From positions 124,001 to 188,000 of the forward strand of contig NW_024609934.1 of the NCBI RefSeq assembly GCF_016920785.2: a stretch of DNA of 64,000 nucleotides, read 5' to 3'. Made by a program: the position numbers and the translations under genes. Source of the DNA: Ixodes scapularis (Eukaryota > Arthropoda > Arachnida > Ixodida > Ixodidae). Below the pieces are notes generated by a model that saw nothing but the letters and a program-made list of their open reading frames with translations, was not told where the DNA came from and did not search any database. Position 1 is the stretch's first letter. Every line of letters starts with the position of its first letter. Shown one piece after another: positions 21,925-31,980 of this stretch.

Positions 21925-22605
21925 AAGACGTTTCGCTTCCGCATCACCGGCACCGTGGTCGCGTGGCTGTGCCCGCACAACTGACGAGGAGCCGTGCAAC
22001 CTGCCGTCGTATACCCAAAAATGCCGCATCGGTCGCACCGCGGTGTCTTGCATGGGGACTAATGTGCCCCCCCCCCCCCCCCCCCCACACACACACACCA
22101 ACTGCACACGTGGCGCAGACCTCGGTAGTCGACCATCGCCCGGTGTCCCTGGATGTGGATGAAGTTGGGGACCGTCTTCGACATCTCCAATTTGACCACC
22201 CGGGTGCCGGTCTTGACGTGCGGTCGGTATCGAAACGTGGCGTGGTTGATCGTCTTCACCTTACCGTACTGTGCGAGGACTTGCACCAGTGCCTCTCCGA
22301 CACGTACGGGGGGAGGCGGTATACGGACACAAACACAACTTGGGCTCGCACTGGTTCCAGGGGGACTTCCACGTTCCCGAGCTACAAGAACCCTTGCGTT
22401 ACGAGACGTTGAGCGGCGGTCATAGTGCTGACCGCCGCCATGATCATTGCTCGACCGTAGTGTTGCAGATACGACAGGCCATCCCCACCAGCGATGGCTT
22501 GAATGCTGTCCATGATGGCATCCACCAGAGTGTCCGCCAGATCGCTGAACGAGAAGCACTGCACACTCGTAGGCATCGACATGGCGGAGGCTCCAGACCC
22601 CAAGG
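21925..22605 (-). pseudogene. LINE ORF1 (RRM-like plus zinc knuckles), Tx1/L1-like, broken
   Basis: On the minus strand the pieces read QVVFVSVYRLPPYV, ALVQVLAQYGKVKTINHATF, HVKTGTRVVKLEMSKTVPNF and MVDYRGLRHVCSWC. This is the usual run from an RRM-like fold into a first CCHC knuckle. There the frame enters a G-run and TG microsatellite (22069-22099). Beyond it, CDRCGIFGYTTAGC is a second knuckle with His changed to Tyr. The protein would bind LINE RNA. Frameshifts occur near 22340 and at the microsatellite. ORF2 is not present next to it. Confidence 0.7.
22069..22099 (+). repeat. C-run plus AC microsatellite
   Basis: About 18 C followed by (AC)6-7. It lies inside the first zinc knuckle of the LINE ORF1 fragment. 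Confidence 0.95.
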
Positions 22606-22639
22606 ATCACGAATAAATCAACGTCCCTGGGGCCACTCA

Positions 22640-24090
22640 ACACGGGAGAAACGCTTCACAAAAACGAGCGACCGCAACCGGTTGCCATGGCGATCGCCCT
22701 TTGGGTTCCTTCGAATTTCTGAAGCTTTACAAGAATTCTTCTAGACCAGTTGCCCCAAGATCGCCATGAAGCGTCGTCGTACTGAAAGCGTTCCTCCTTG
22801 ATTTAAGCATCGTTGGGACCGTGTATGCAATAAACTAATCAATCATGCCCATCTCTACGGATCTCTTATAGTGGTATAGGTACTCGTGCGTATTTCAAGA
22901 CAAGAAAATTATTTTTCAATGCCTCCAGCACTGACACCGCATGTGGCAGCGGTACGAAGATGTACGCTTGTTTCGCCTGCGTGTGGATAGCAAAATCGAG
23001 GTATACAGGAAACCTCTGCATAGGCTGCTCGTCACCAGCGAATTTAGGTTGGCTTCCCAAGAATAAAGAGGTCAATGAGTAGTGTATCATTTTGTGAACC
23101 AAAGTGGCGACCATACTGGGAGCTTGCCGCTAATTTCTCAAGATCCAGTTGTTTTAGTGTGGACGTGGTGTCAAGCAGAATTAGACGGTCGAGGATTAGC
23201 GCGTGCACCACCGCACGCTACACTTGGAGAGGAATCCGATGCCGTCACGAGATTACAGCATTCCTGGTAGAGCTAAGAGCTTCATCTGCTCGGTTGAGGA
23301 CTCGGAAGAACATTTCTATGGCTCCGTGTGCAAGGCTGGCCTCACAGCCCTGTGTCGTTCAAGGTAAGCGTGTGAGCGCTCCGTTGATCTTTTACAAATG
23401 GGTTCCACCTTCTGCGGTGGCAATGTGCACGCAACTTTCTCGGAAGCTGCTGCAGTGTGAGACGCAGTAGACAGAGCATGCGGAACATAGCAGAACCGCC
23501 TAAATTACAGAGAGTTTACATCTGCTGTATAGGTGTCATGTGAATTACGGACCGCGTTCGCAATATAAGCTGCGAGGAGTTGTCAATGCGTTGGACGTCT
23601 GGAAGCGTCTCCGCCTTTCTGCCTACTTTCCTACTCGCCATGCGATTGCGCAGAGCATGCACATTGGCGACCAATCTTCGCAGAACGCGTTCGTCATTAA
23701 ATTTCAAACGGTCCGCATTGGTTTGAGAAGGACCCCCTGTTCGATCTACACTCAGCAGTACCAAGCATGCCCCTGGCGCCATCTCGCGGCAGGAAAATAA
23801 TCAAACACTCGAACCACTCGAAAAAACGAATTTCTTAATTTCCCTTTCCAAAAAAAAGAAAAGACTTTAGTTTTGTTGTGGCTTTTCTGCCAAAAATTTA
23901 TGAAGGATTACACGAAATTCTCACACTGCTTTTCGAATGATAAATGAACGAAATGCAACCGAATATTCATAAGAGGGAGGTCATATTTATTTTGGTTGAA
24001 ATTATATTGACACGATCGACACGAGCAGAAGTGGCGAAAATCCTGTTTGAAACTAAAAATTTATTAAAAATGAACTTGTGCCAAACAAAT
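22640..24090. other. Unassigned spacer
   Basis: AATAAACTAATCAATCATG at 22829-22847 resembles a retroelement tail. The rest, 22860-24090, contains only short overlapping frames and no recognisable element. Confidence 0.4.
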
Positions 24091-24094
24091 TGAA

Positions 24095-24309
24095 GAACGA
24101 GTGTCGAGACAGCAGATGAGTGGGCGGCGATTTGGCGGCGTAGCAGCAAGCAAGAGCGAGACTCCTCGACCAGGTAACGCGCAGCACCTTATTTAGTGTG
24201 AGTCAGCATCTCGAAAATTCGGCCCACAATGTTGCAGCGTCGCACATTCGGAGTGAAAATGAACAGGCACTTTCAACAACAAGAAAGTAGGACTATATGA
24301 TGAAAGGTA
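24095..24309 (+). repeat. Diverged tandem duplication, copy A left half
   Basis: Matches 26655-26865 in order: GGCGGC-T-GAGAGCAA-CGAGA-T, TCGACAAGGT, AACAGGCACTTTCAA-AA-AAGAAAGTAGG. Copy A was split by the Tc1/mariner-like element at 24310-26121 and resumes at 26122. Confidence 0.65.
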
Positions 24310-24335
24310 CTATCGTGGACACTGTTAGCTATAAC

Positions 24336-25235
24336 TGTATTTATGACCATAACCAATAAAAGACAACAATACTCCTTTCCTTACCAGATAGGCAATAACC
24401 TCTTGGAACAAGTCGGAGAATACAAATACCTCGGCTTCAATATAAGTCAAAATTTGCGTTGGGACTCACACATTCACTCCACAAGTAATAAAGCTCTAAA
24501 CAAACTGAGTTTCCTTAAACAAGTCTTAAAATTTGCATCTCCTGCCGCTAAATTACTAGCCTACAAAGCTTTAATACGTCCTATGCTCGAGTACGCCAAC
24601 GTCGTCTGGTTTCCCCACACAGTCTCCGGCATCAATAAGATAGAAAGAGTTCAGAGAATGGCCGCGAGGTTTATTTGCAATAAGTATAGTAGGCACGTCT
24701 CTCCGTCTGAACTTTGCAGGCAACTGGGTCTCTCCTCTCTAGAAAAAAGAGCAAAAAAAGCTAGACCTAAATTTCTAAACGAATTAGCCAACGATCATTT
24801 CAACCTACCAAAAGAAAATTATCTTATCCATACAAGCAAACGATTAACACGGTACAACCATGGCAAGCTTTACGAGGAAGACGTCGCTCATAATAACTAC
24901 TTTAAATTCTCTTTTTTTCCCCGACCCATTAACGAATGGAACCACATCCCTCAAAATGGTGTTCATTCCTCCTCTATTGAAATCTTCCTCGATTACGTAG
25001 ATGCCCACTTTTCATCATAAACTAATATTTTATGCTGTTTTTAAAAATGCAATGTTTCTATTGTATTGAAGTTGTTTACTAATATTTCATTCTCGACTTC
25101 TATATTTGCTTTGAATATTTACCTGCAAATTCTGTGTTGAACATTTTTTTTTTCTGCTTGTAATATTTCAAACTGTACCACCCTACAAGAACACCGAATG
25201 GGGCTAGTAGTATTGGAAATAAATAAATAAAAACA
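24336..25235 (+). mobile_element. 5'-truncated LINE (L2/CR1-like), inserted in the TIR of the element above
   Basis: Begins within the coding region and ends AATAAATAAATAAA at about 25220-25235. It sits precisely between GCTATAAC of the left TIR and the rest of that TIR, so it inserted after the DNA transposon did. Confidence 0.85.
24343..25020 (+). pseudogene. LINE ORF2 C-terminal 225 residues, open frame
   Basis: The frame reads GEYKYLGFNISQNLRWDSHI, FLKQVLKFASPAAKLLAYKA, RPMLEYANVVWFPHTV, IERVQRMAARFICNKYS and a C-terminal PINEWNHIP end, followed by a stop. These are the thumb and post-RT segments of a CR1/L2-like LINE. There are no stops, which marks a young insertion. The catalytic RT and the endonuclease are absent by 5' truncation, so the ATG at 24343 is an internal Met and the protein is not functional. 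Confidence 0.85.
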
Positions 25236-25395
25236 CGGCAGCAGCGGCCGTCCCGTACACCCAGCGCCCCATAGCAGGCGCCGTCCGAAACTCCGCGCAT
25301 GCGCCGTGTGGCGGACTCGCTCTCCCCGCCTGCGAGCACACCCTCGCTTTGTCGTCTGCTAGGCACAGAGCAGACGACACCACAGCGCTCGCCGA
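25236..25395 (+). repeat. Left long TIR (inner part) of Tc1/mariner-like element
   Basis: Pairs with 25935-26095 as an inverted repeat: CCAGCGCCCCATAGCAGGCG, GTGTGGCGGACTCGCTCT, CCTGCGAGCACACCCTCGCT and GTCTGCTAGGC are shared. Confidence 0.85.
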
Positions 25396-25524
25396 TTTTC
25401 GCTGAACACGGTTCAGCGAACCACCGCCCACGGTTGAAAGCCTGACTCCGCTGGCTAAGGATAATCATCGCCACTAAATGTAACATCACGGTAGATTAAA
25501 TTTTTTTTATGGGACAAACTTGCA

Positions 25525-25723
25525 GTTATACTCCGTTTCACTTTAGGTCTAAGCGCAGCGGACGCTACGAGACGATAGGACCAACCAAGCAGCGACAAAA
25601 GCAGCTTTTGCAATTGGGTCGCCCGGTGATGCACTCCGTGACATTGCACCTTTGCAGCTATTTTATTGGCTGTCATTTTGTAGCGTACGCTGCGGTCGGA
25701 CTTAAGGTGAAACTGAGTATAAC
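25525..25723. repeat. Inner inverted repeat (199 bp)
   Basis: GTTATACTCCGTTTCACTTT at the left and the reverse complement of AAGGTGAAACTGAGTATAAC at the right. The arms continue through AGCGGACGCTACGA. This may be a second, older MITE within the element or part of its core. Confidence 0.7.
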
Positions 25724-25934
25724 AGTCTATTTCTGTATCACACCTGCTGCGCTCATACAGGTTTGCGAACGCATATTGGTAAAAAGGCATTCCGCACACC
25801 TGTTTCTAAAAAGTAAAAAAAAAAAAAAAAAAAGCTTAAACAGGGGTAGTGCTTTAACGACTCTGCAATCTGCCCCAATAAAAATCGCCGGTTGAAAATG
25901 ATTTTGAGGCCAGTTCACTATGGCGAGGGTACCA

Positions 25935-26095
25935 GACGAGCAGCACTGTGGCATCGCCTGCTCTGCGCCTAGCAGACAACAAAGCGAGGGTGTGCTCGCA
26001 GGCGGGAAGAGCGAGTCCGCCACACGGCGCATCGCGGAGTTTCGGACGACGCCTGCTATGGGGCGCTGGGGATACCGGACGGCCGCCGCTGCGGC
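25935..26095 (-). repeat. Right long TIR (inner part) of Tc1/mariner-like element
   Basis: Inverted partner of 25236-25395. Confidence 0.85.
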
Positions 26096-26121
26096 GTTAT
26101 AGCTAACAGTGTCCACGATAG

Positions 26122-26400
26122 TACGTCCCGAGTAAGCATAAACACTAATCTTCCATTACACACGCGGGGCCTTACGTCCTCGCCCCGCGTGCGACATTCT
26201 ACCTCCCTTAAATGCGCATCGTCCCGGTGCAACGCGAAAAGAAAATAAAATCTTCTAATAAAACAAAAATACGGTGAGACGAAATAAACATGCAGCGTCA
26301 CAGTCCTAACGCGCGTAGAAGGCTTGAGTCGAACGACGTGGACCACTTCGGGTGCTGGCTGGAGGCGTCCTCATGGTCGGCTTCCGTGGAAGAAACCTCG
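26122..26400 (+). repeat. Diverged tandem duplication, copy A right half
   Basis: Continues copy A after the insertion: CGAGTAAGCATAA-CAC, ATCTTCC, then CGGGGCC and CTCATGG-CGGC. It matches copy B at 26870-27105 weakly but in order. Confidence 0.5.
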
Positions 26401-26490
26401 TAGTTCAAATCCCCAAGGCGGCGAATTTCCTTGTAGGGTCAGAACTAGCGTTTGAATAGTTTCTCGGTGAGGCCGCGGTGGCGAATGGGC

Positions 26491-26519
26491 GTCCACAACC
26501 ACACTTTGTGGTTGTGGAC
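26491..26519. repeat. Perfect 13-bp hairpin
   Basis: GTCCACAACCACA, loop CTT, then the exact reverse complement. Confidence 0.95.
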
Positions 26520-26639
26520 ACAACACAGCACATCGTTGGGTACCCCGCACCTCCACCAGAAACGTTACGAATGACGGGAGCAGAAACGACGAAAAGAACG
26601 TTTCAAACTGAAAGTTTAAAGGGGGCGAACTTTTTTCAA

Positions 26640-27110
26640 ACAAAATAAAGGGCAAGCGTCGAAACAGCAAAAAATCGGAGCCGATTTAGCGGCTTGAGAG
26701 CAATCGAGAGTAAGACTCACTCGACAAGGTCGCGCGCGGCTCCATATCTAGTCCGAGTCGGCATGTCGAAACTTAGGCACAGATAGTTGAAGTGTCGATC
26801 ATTTGGGATAGAATAAACAGGCACTTTCAAGAATAAGAAAGTAGGCCGAAATGAAACAAATTACATCCTGAGTAAGAATAAGCACGGATCTTCCGGAAGT
26901 TCATTACCGAGCTTTGCTTGCTCGGCCCCATGCGCGGCAATATGTCCAAATTTGTTGATTTTGTGCAATCTGCACATTTTTGTACTTGCACAGATGTCTA
27001 GATACAAAGATATATAACTTCAGTGTGAAAATATTTGGGCCGTCTGCACACTTCGCAGTGACGTTTCGGAACTGAAGCTTCGGTGGCGTACTCATGGGCG
27101 GCCTGGAGCG
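26640..27110 (+). repeat. Diverged tandem duplication, copy B
   Basis: Uninterrupted partner of copy A (24095-24309 plus 26122-26400). It shows where the Tc1/mariner-like element inserted. Confidence 0.55.
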
Positions 27111-27119
27111 GTTGGCAGA

Positions 27120-27460
27120 ATTCAGGGGCGGGCGAATTTCGGAGAGGGATTAGAGTTGAGCCGACACTTTGCAAGCTAACACCTTAACCTGCGAATACAA
27201 TTAAAAAAATGCAGGGCTGTGCCTTGTTTGAAAAACTGGCCGCCTCGTCAGAAAATAAAAATATAGCATACACGCGGTTGATTAAAAAGAAAAACTTGCT
27301 CTTAATAAGCGGCAATACCCGTGTCTGTCTCGCTTGTTTCAATGACTCTTGTGCCGTGATGTCTTCATTGCTCCAGACCGCCGTCTAGTTTAAGGGATAC
27401 GTGAACGAAAGCAGATGGGCACAGTTTCAAAAAATCGACGCGACACTGTACTGCACAACG
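27120..27460. other. Unassigned spacer
   Basis: No coding signal or repeat recognised in this stretch. Confidence 0.4.
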
Positions 27461-27474
27461 ACAGACCCCACACG

Positions 27475-27720
27475 ATAAAACAGCACGCACCAAAACAGCA
27501 CCGCCTCAATACAGCACAGCGACAAAACAGCACGTGCCAAAACAGCACGCGACAAAATAACACAATAAGGAAAAAGCACGCAAGTAAATGCATGCTGTTT
27601 TTCAATCTTTTTGCTGTAGGAGGCAGTATTAGCGGCACGCGCCTAAATCACGTATTTGCTGCTAACGTGTTCAGCAGGACAGGTGCATTGTGCTTACACT
27701 TTATTTTTGAACCGTTATAT
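27475..27720 (+). repeat. AAACAGCAC array and associated dispersed repeat
   Basis: 27475-27560 repeats AAAACAGCACGC-like units about six times. The following block (AAATGCATGCTGT, GTATTTGCTGCTAACGTGTT) recurs in inverse orientation at 37860-38075 after a similar array, so both belong to one dispersed family. Confidence 0.7.
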
Positions 27721-27861
27721 GACTTTCTATTATTACTTGCGCAGTTAGGTTTTATTACCAAATTGTAGCTTTTCGTGTATGTTTGATATCATGAAAATTT
27801 TCAACCGAAAGAAATTAAGCTACATTTCTAGCCGTCTTTTTAACAACTGATTGATTCTTAA

Positions 27862-28200
27862 TCCGTTAACGTTTTATATTGATGCAAATATGTGGCACTA
27901 TACCCAAAGGAGAAGATTATCGACGGCCAAAGTGGATGGACCATGCATCTCGTGTTCAAAGTCATATGCGAAAATCTCGCAAACACTACGGAACGTCCTC
28001 TTCCATTATGACACACTGTCCCTCATTGGCGCTCTTGTGGACTGTCGCTTTTCTTACTGTATGTAAGCTATATGTAAACATGAGTATATGTCAAATAAAC
28101 TATTTATATGGGAGTTCGAATAAACTAGTCAACTGTGACCTTCATCTTTTCCTTGGGTAAATAGGGTGCCGCATTTCTATCGGTATAGAGCGCTAACGGA
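27862..28200. mobile_element. 339-bp MITE flanked by TTAA
   Basis: Ends TCCGTTAACG / CGCTAACGGA, flanked on both sides by TTAA (27858-27861 and 28201-28204). A TTAA duplication fits the piggyBac superfamily, though TTA/TAA of Harbinger cannot be excluded. No transposase. Confidence 0.6.
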
Positions 28201-28204
28201 TTAA

Positions 28205-28900
28205 CAATGAATCAGTCATTAAAAAAAAGGGCAAGATATTTAGCTCATTGGCTCGTGGTGGGAAGGTTTGATATTACTGAACATGCAGGAAAAGCCACCC
28301 AGACAACATAGTTATTTCATCAGGACAATTTAAAGACATCTTGTTCCTTATGTAATGAGGTACTGAGGACTTTTTACAACATCCCCCAGTAGACCTCAAA
28401 ATGTCGATTTGTCCGTCTTCAGCACGTATCTCAGGAGGTCCACAGAGCGTTTCCTATAAGACCTTATGCGGATATGTTTTAATTATTATGGTACACTCCC
28501 AGATGGCAGATGGTACTCTGCGGGTAAAGGGTGGATGGCTAGGCTAGTTGGTTGTCAAAGGGGGTTATTAAAACTTCAAAGGCTGGTTCACACGCTTGAA
28601 ACCGACTACGACCGGATGAAACAAGGCTTACGACGGGGAGCGATGCTGCGACCGGGTGTGATGATGCGGAGCTTACCGTAAGCAGTCAAAAGAGGCTTAA
28701 AAGAGCAGTCTTCTCCCAGTCGGCCGTAGTCAAGCGCAACGGTGTGAAGGGGTTTTAAGAGTGGAAAGCGATAGTGTCATCACGACCCGTTTGCATCGCC
28801 TTCCAATTGGCTTCTCATGTTCTCCCTGACAGTGAGTAGAAAGCGAGACGGACACGGTGACCTTATTAGTAGCGCCGCACTCTCCATCTGGCGTTCGGAC
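28205..28900. other. Unassigned spacer
   Basis: No recognised element. It could include the 5' UTR of the LINE that follows. Confidence 0.35.
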
Positions 28901-29022
28901 CGCTCGGACGCAGAATGGCCAGCTCGGGCCGCGGATTATCTGTTCTTTCTACGACGGACGATTATCGTGTTTTTCTCCCACCCCTGCCAGCAGGAATTTT
29001 TGCTGTGAACGCCGTCTTTGGA

Positions 29023-29249
29023 CAAAGCTGGTGGAGCTCGTCTACGAAAACGACGGCCCCGGCGGACTACTTTGCAGCAGCCGAAGGCGCTGGGGCCAAC
29101 ACCCACCCGGACCGCCGTGACGACAGTGGCAGATCCTTACGCCCACACCGATGCAGACGACAATGGTGCATTATATGTGTATGGTATGTATATATACATA
29201 TATTATATATAACAGGGCAATAAAGAAGGTTCTAACAACAACAACAACT
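29023..29249 (+). mobile_element. Short retroelement insertion with AAC tail in LINE ORF1
   Basis: The ORF1 text DYRVFLPPLPAGIFAVNAVF stops near 29022 and resumes with CDVTGCPYRVDQF at about 29253. The stretch between ends GCAATAAAGAAGGTTCTAAC plus (AAC)n. This looks like the truncated 3' end of an AAC-tailed LINE or a SINE. The exact target duplication is unclear. Confidence 0.5.
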
Positions 29250-30078
29250 TCATTGCGACGTGACCGGTTGTCCTTACCGGGTAGACCAGTTCAGGGCCGA
29301 ACTGGAACGCCTTGGCGTAATGAAGAAGATAGCGGAAATTGGCGCCTACCAGATGAACCACGTGTGTGTGCTGACACTTTGCACCGCGGGTGCAAAACAG
29401 AGGTTAGTGGAAGTACGATAACTCTCTGTGAAAGAGAAAAGGTGCTGAGTGCTTGACCTGGACAACTCCGAAGTCCGGTTAAAAGTGCACGTGGTGCTGT
29501 TCCACGTTCCGGACGACGCTCTCCTCAGAGATTTTTAGAGGTAGGGGAAGGTTCAGGAGGTCACTCGTGAAACCTGGAGGACGGAAGGCTTTCAGGGCAT
29601 ACAGTCGTCCACGACGATGGTGCGCCTTAGGATGAAGCAAGGTATCACCATTGATAGCCTGCCTCACCAGCTCAAAGTCTGCGGCGGAGGTGTCCTGGTT
29701 GTGGTTCCCGGACGCGCACCCCTGTGTTTGCTGTGCAAATCGAGAGGACACTTCCGGAAGGATTGCAGAGCACCCTGGTGTCAGCGGTGCCGCGAGGTTG
29801 GGCATGCGCCTGAAGACTGCGTGCGTACGTACTGCACCGTCACCGCGGATCATTTTATGGATGATGTGCAAGACCTCGAAAGGGACGAGGAGGAAGCAGA
29901 TGATACGGCGCGGAGCGAATCTCAACGACCACCGCCCACTCCACCAACGAACGAGCAGGAGAATTCCGGAACGTCAAGTTCTGCTACCGGTCCCCCCGAG
30001 TCCAACGCTAAGCCAGAACCCAAAGCTCAAGGGACAGGTATTCTCAGCGAACTAGTCGGAATAGCTGTCGAAAATTGA
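29250..30078 (+). pseudogene. LINE ORF1 with two CCHC zinc knuckles
   Basis: Readable text runs YRVDQFRAELERLGVMKKI, GAYQMNHVCVLTL, VHVVLFHVPDDALL and MVRLRMKQGITIDSLPHQL, then the knuckles CLLCKSRGHFRKDC and CQRCREVGHAPEDC (both perfect C-x2-C-x4-H-x4-C). An acidic, Pro-rich tail follows to the stop at 30078. The uninterrupted frame covers only 29617-30078. Upstream there are stops at about 29420 and 29538. The protein would bind the LINE RNA. Confidence 0.82.
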
Positions 30079-30440
30079 CGGAACACGCCGCAGAGACCCC
30101 CGATGCCCCGCTGAGCAAGGAGAGCCAACAAGAAACTGAGATCGGCACTGAAGACGCATCTCTGACTGACGACTTTCCCAGCCTTGCAACCCCTCGACTC
30201 GTTCTTTCTCACTACCTCTCCGGACAGGCCACACAAGGTAGAACAAAGGTGGTAGGGTGGTTTGACCAAGAAAAAACCTTTCAACCCAATGCCCCGTTTC
30301 CCACCTGAGGACCGCCGGCGACACGACCCAGTGTAGACGCTGACGCCGCTAAGAGCCCGAGACGCCAAGAAGCATTCGCAAAGCGGTGACCTTTCTTTTA
30401 TTCCTTTTCCCGCAGTTTATCACTTCACATTACGCCCCTA

Positions 30441-31505
30441 AAATTGAAACAACTTAAGATCGCCACGTTCAACTCGGTCCGTTTAATTTCTAGAATAAGG
30501 AAACAGTGGCTTCTAAACTTGCTTTTAAAGGAAAACGTCGATATAATATGTCTTCAGGAAACCAAACTTTCTTCCGAGACCAATGTAAATACATGAACGT
30601 TTTTTTTTTTGTTTTTTTTTTTAAGGATAATTTCATTTTTTTCACTCAAGCGTGGTCGGGCACAGAGGCGGCAGCGGAATTTTGATAAGAAAAGGCAGGG
30701 GATTTGTGATCTACCCTGAATAGGAAACTGATAGGAACGGCCGGGTTTGCTCGGTGGAAGTGATTAGGTGTCAGGAGTCGGCTAAAGTAATATCAGTACA
30801 CGCCCCCTGCGACGCGGTGGACTGTAAGTTTTGTTCTTACCAATCTCCGGATGTGTCTTGATAATCCTGTAAAGACGATTGTCGCAGCAGATATTAACTG
30901 CGCTTTAAACGCTCAGGATTGCTCACGCAACTTGCAATCGGACTTCAGCCGGTCAGAACTTGGTAAATTACTGGTAAAGAACTTGGTAAATTATTTCTCC
31001 TTGTGGATGCGATCGACGCGTTTCAGGGATCCCGTCCTAGCTACACGCATTGGCAAGGCTGCTGCCACGCCGGGCAAGATCGCGTTTATATGTCGAGCGA
31101 ACTCATCAGGTCAGTCACCGCGCACCAGGTGTCTCTAGTGGCCTTCTCTGACCACGCAATGCTTGCGTTGCTGGTAGAAAAGGTGAACAGAAACAGAAGA
31201 AAACAATTCTGCTGGAGCTCTTGGAAGCTTAATGAGAGTCTCCTCGAATACGATTCCCTCTGTTCTCAGATTTAAAAAAAAAAAAAAACGCTATATCGGA
31301 AGGAGCTCAGATAGGGGATCTTGATGCTATAGCATGGGAAGAAATCAAGGAAAAGATTAAGCTACTCTGTTATGACCACAGCAAACAAAAGGCCAGAAAG
31401 GCGCGGGAAACAAAGACTGCGTTACTACAAGCCTTGCAAACATCATTTGCCGTAGAGAACAAAACACCCGGCGTTTTCACCGATAATATCCGTGCCTGCA
31501 AGGCG
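30441..31505 (+). pseudogene. LINE ORF2 APE endonuclease domain, broken
   Basis: KIATFNSVRL at the start, then IICLQETKL (catalytic Glu), ISVHAPC, VAADINCALN (in the position of GDFN), GSRPSYTHW and AFSDHAML (catalytic SDH). The linker QFCWSSWKLNESLLEYD follows. Several stops and an A-run shift (31275-31288) break it. It continues as LLQALQTSFAVENKTPGVF to the insertion at 31511. Confidence 0.78.
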
Positions 31506-31510
31506 CAATA

Positions 31511-31980
31511 GCCAGCCGGCAACAGCCAGGCGGCGCCAGCAGAGTGAGAGCCCGCGGTTATATCCTGTCTCGTTATAACTTGGCAAAGGGTGAACGATAA
31601 GCCTCACATTGCGTGCCGACGCTTTCTATATGCGCTACGCATACGAGTGCAACGCACACGTATTGGAACATGACGCACCCAAAAGCCTGATACTTCTTCG
31701 CAGTAAAAGCCCACTCCGATGATACGTAGTCACGTTCCGATTGGCCCGCCAGGGCCGTAGCTTCCGCCGTACTGGCATGTTACGCTATCACGGCTTCCTG
31801 GAATACCCACTATTTCTTGCTTCAGGCACTAGGTTGAGCGGCGGCACCAGAGTAATAGCTCACGTTTGAATAACGCAGCCAACAATCCCAGGCATACCCA
31901 ATGTTTTTTGCTCCAGTCGCTAGATGGCGCTAAACCAAGCAGCATTGCAGGTTGCCTATTGCTTGGTCTCACGAAGAGTG
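31511..31980. mobile_element. 470-bp insertion of unknown type, AATA duplicated
   Basis: The LINE frame reads ...ACKAQ up to AATA (31507-31510) and resumes in frame as YKGAMV from the second AATA (31981-31984). The 470 bp between have no TIRs, no tRNA-like boxes and no A-tail that I can see. It contains CTAGATGGCGCTA. Confidence 0.65.

Larger units (their letters stand above)
24310..26121. mobile_element. Tc1/mariner-like non-autonomous element, itself carrying a LINE insertion
   Basis: TIR CTATCGTGGACACTGTTAGC at the left end and its reverse complement at the right, flanked by TA (24308-24309 and 26122-26123). The repeat copy B at 26640-27110 shows the sequence without the insertion. After removal of the LINE, the inverted repeats continue: 25236-25395 pairs with 25935-26095 at about 90%. 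Long TIRs total close to 190 bp. No transposase remains. The original length is about 910 bp. Confidence 0.85.

Noticed and set aside
22059..22643. Single intact 194-residue protein
   Set aside because: Only its C-terminal half reads as LINE ORF1; the N-terminal half is out of frame with the recognisable ORF1 text, and the Gly-rich end is the C-run microsatellite.
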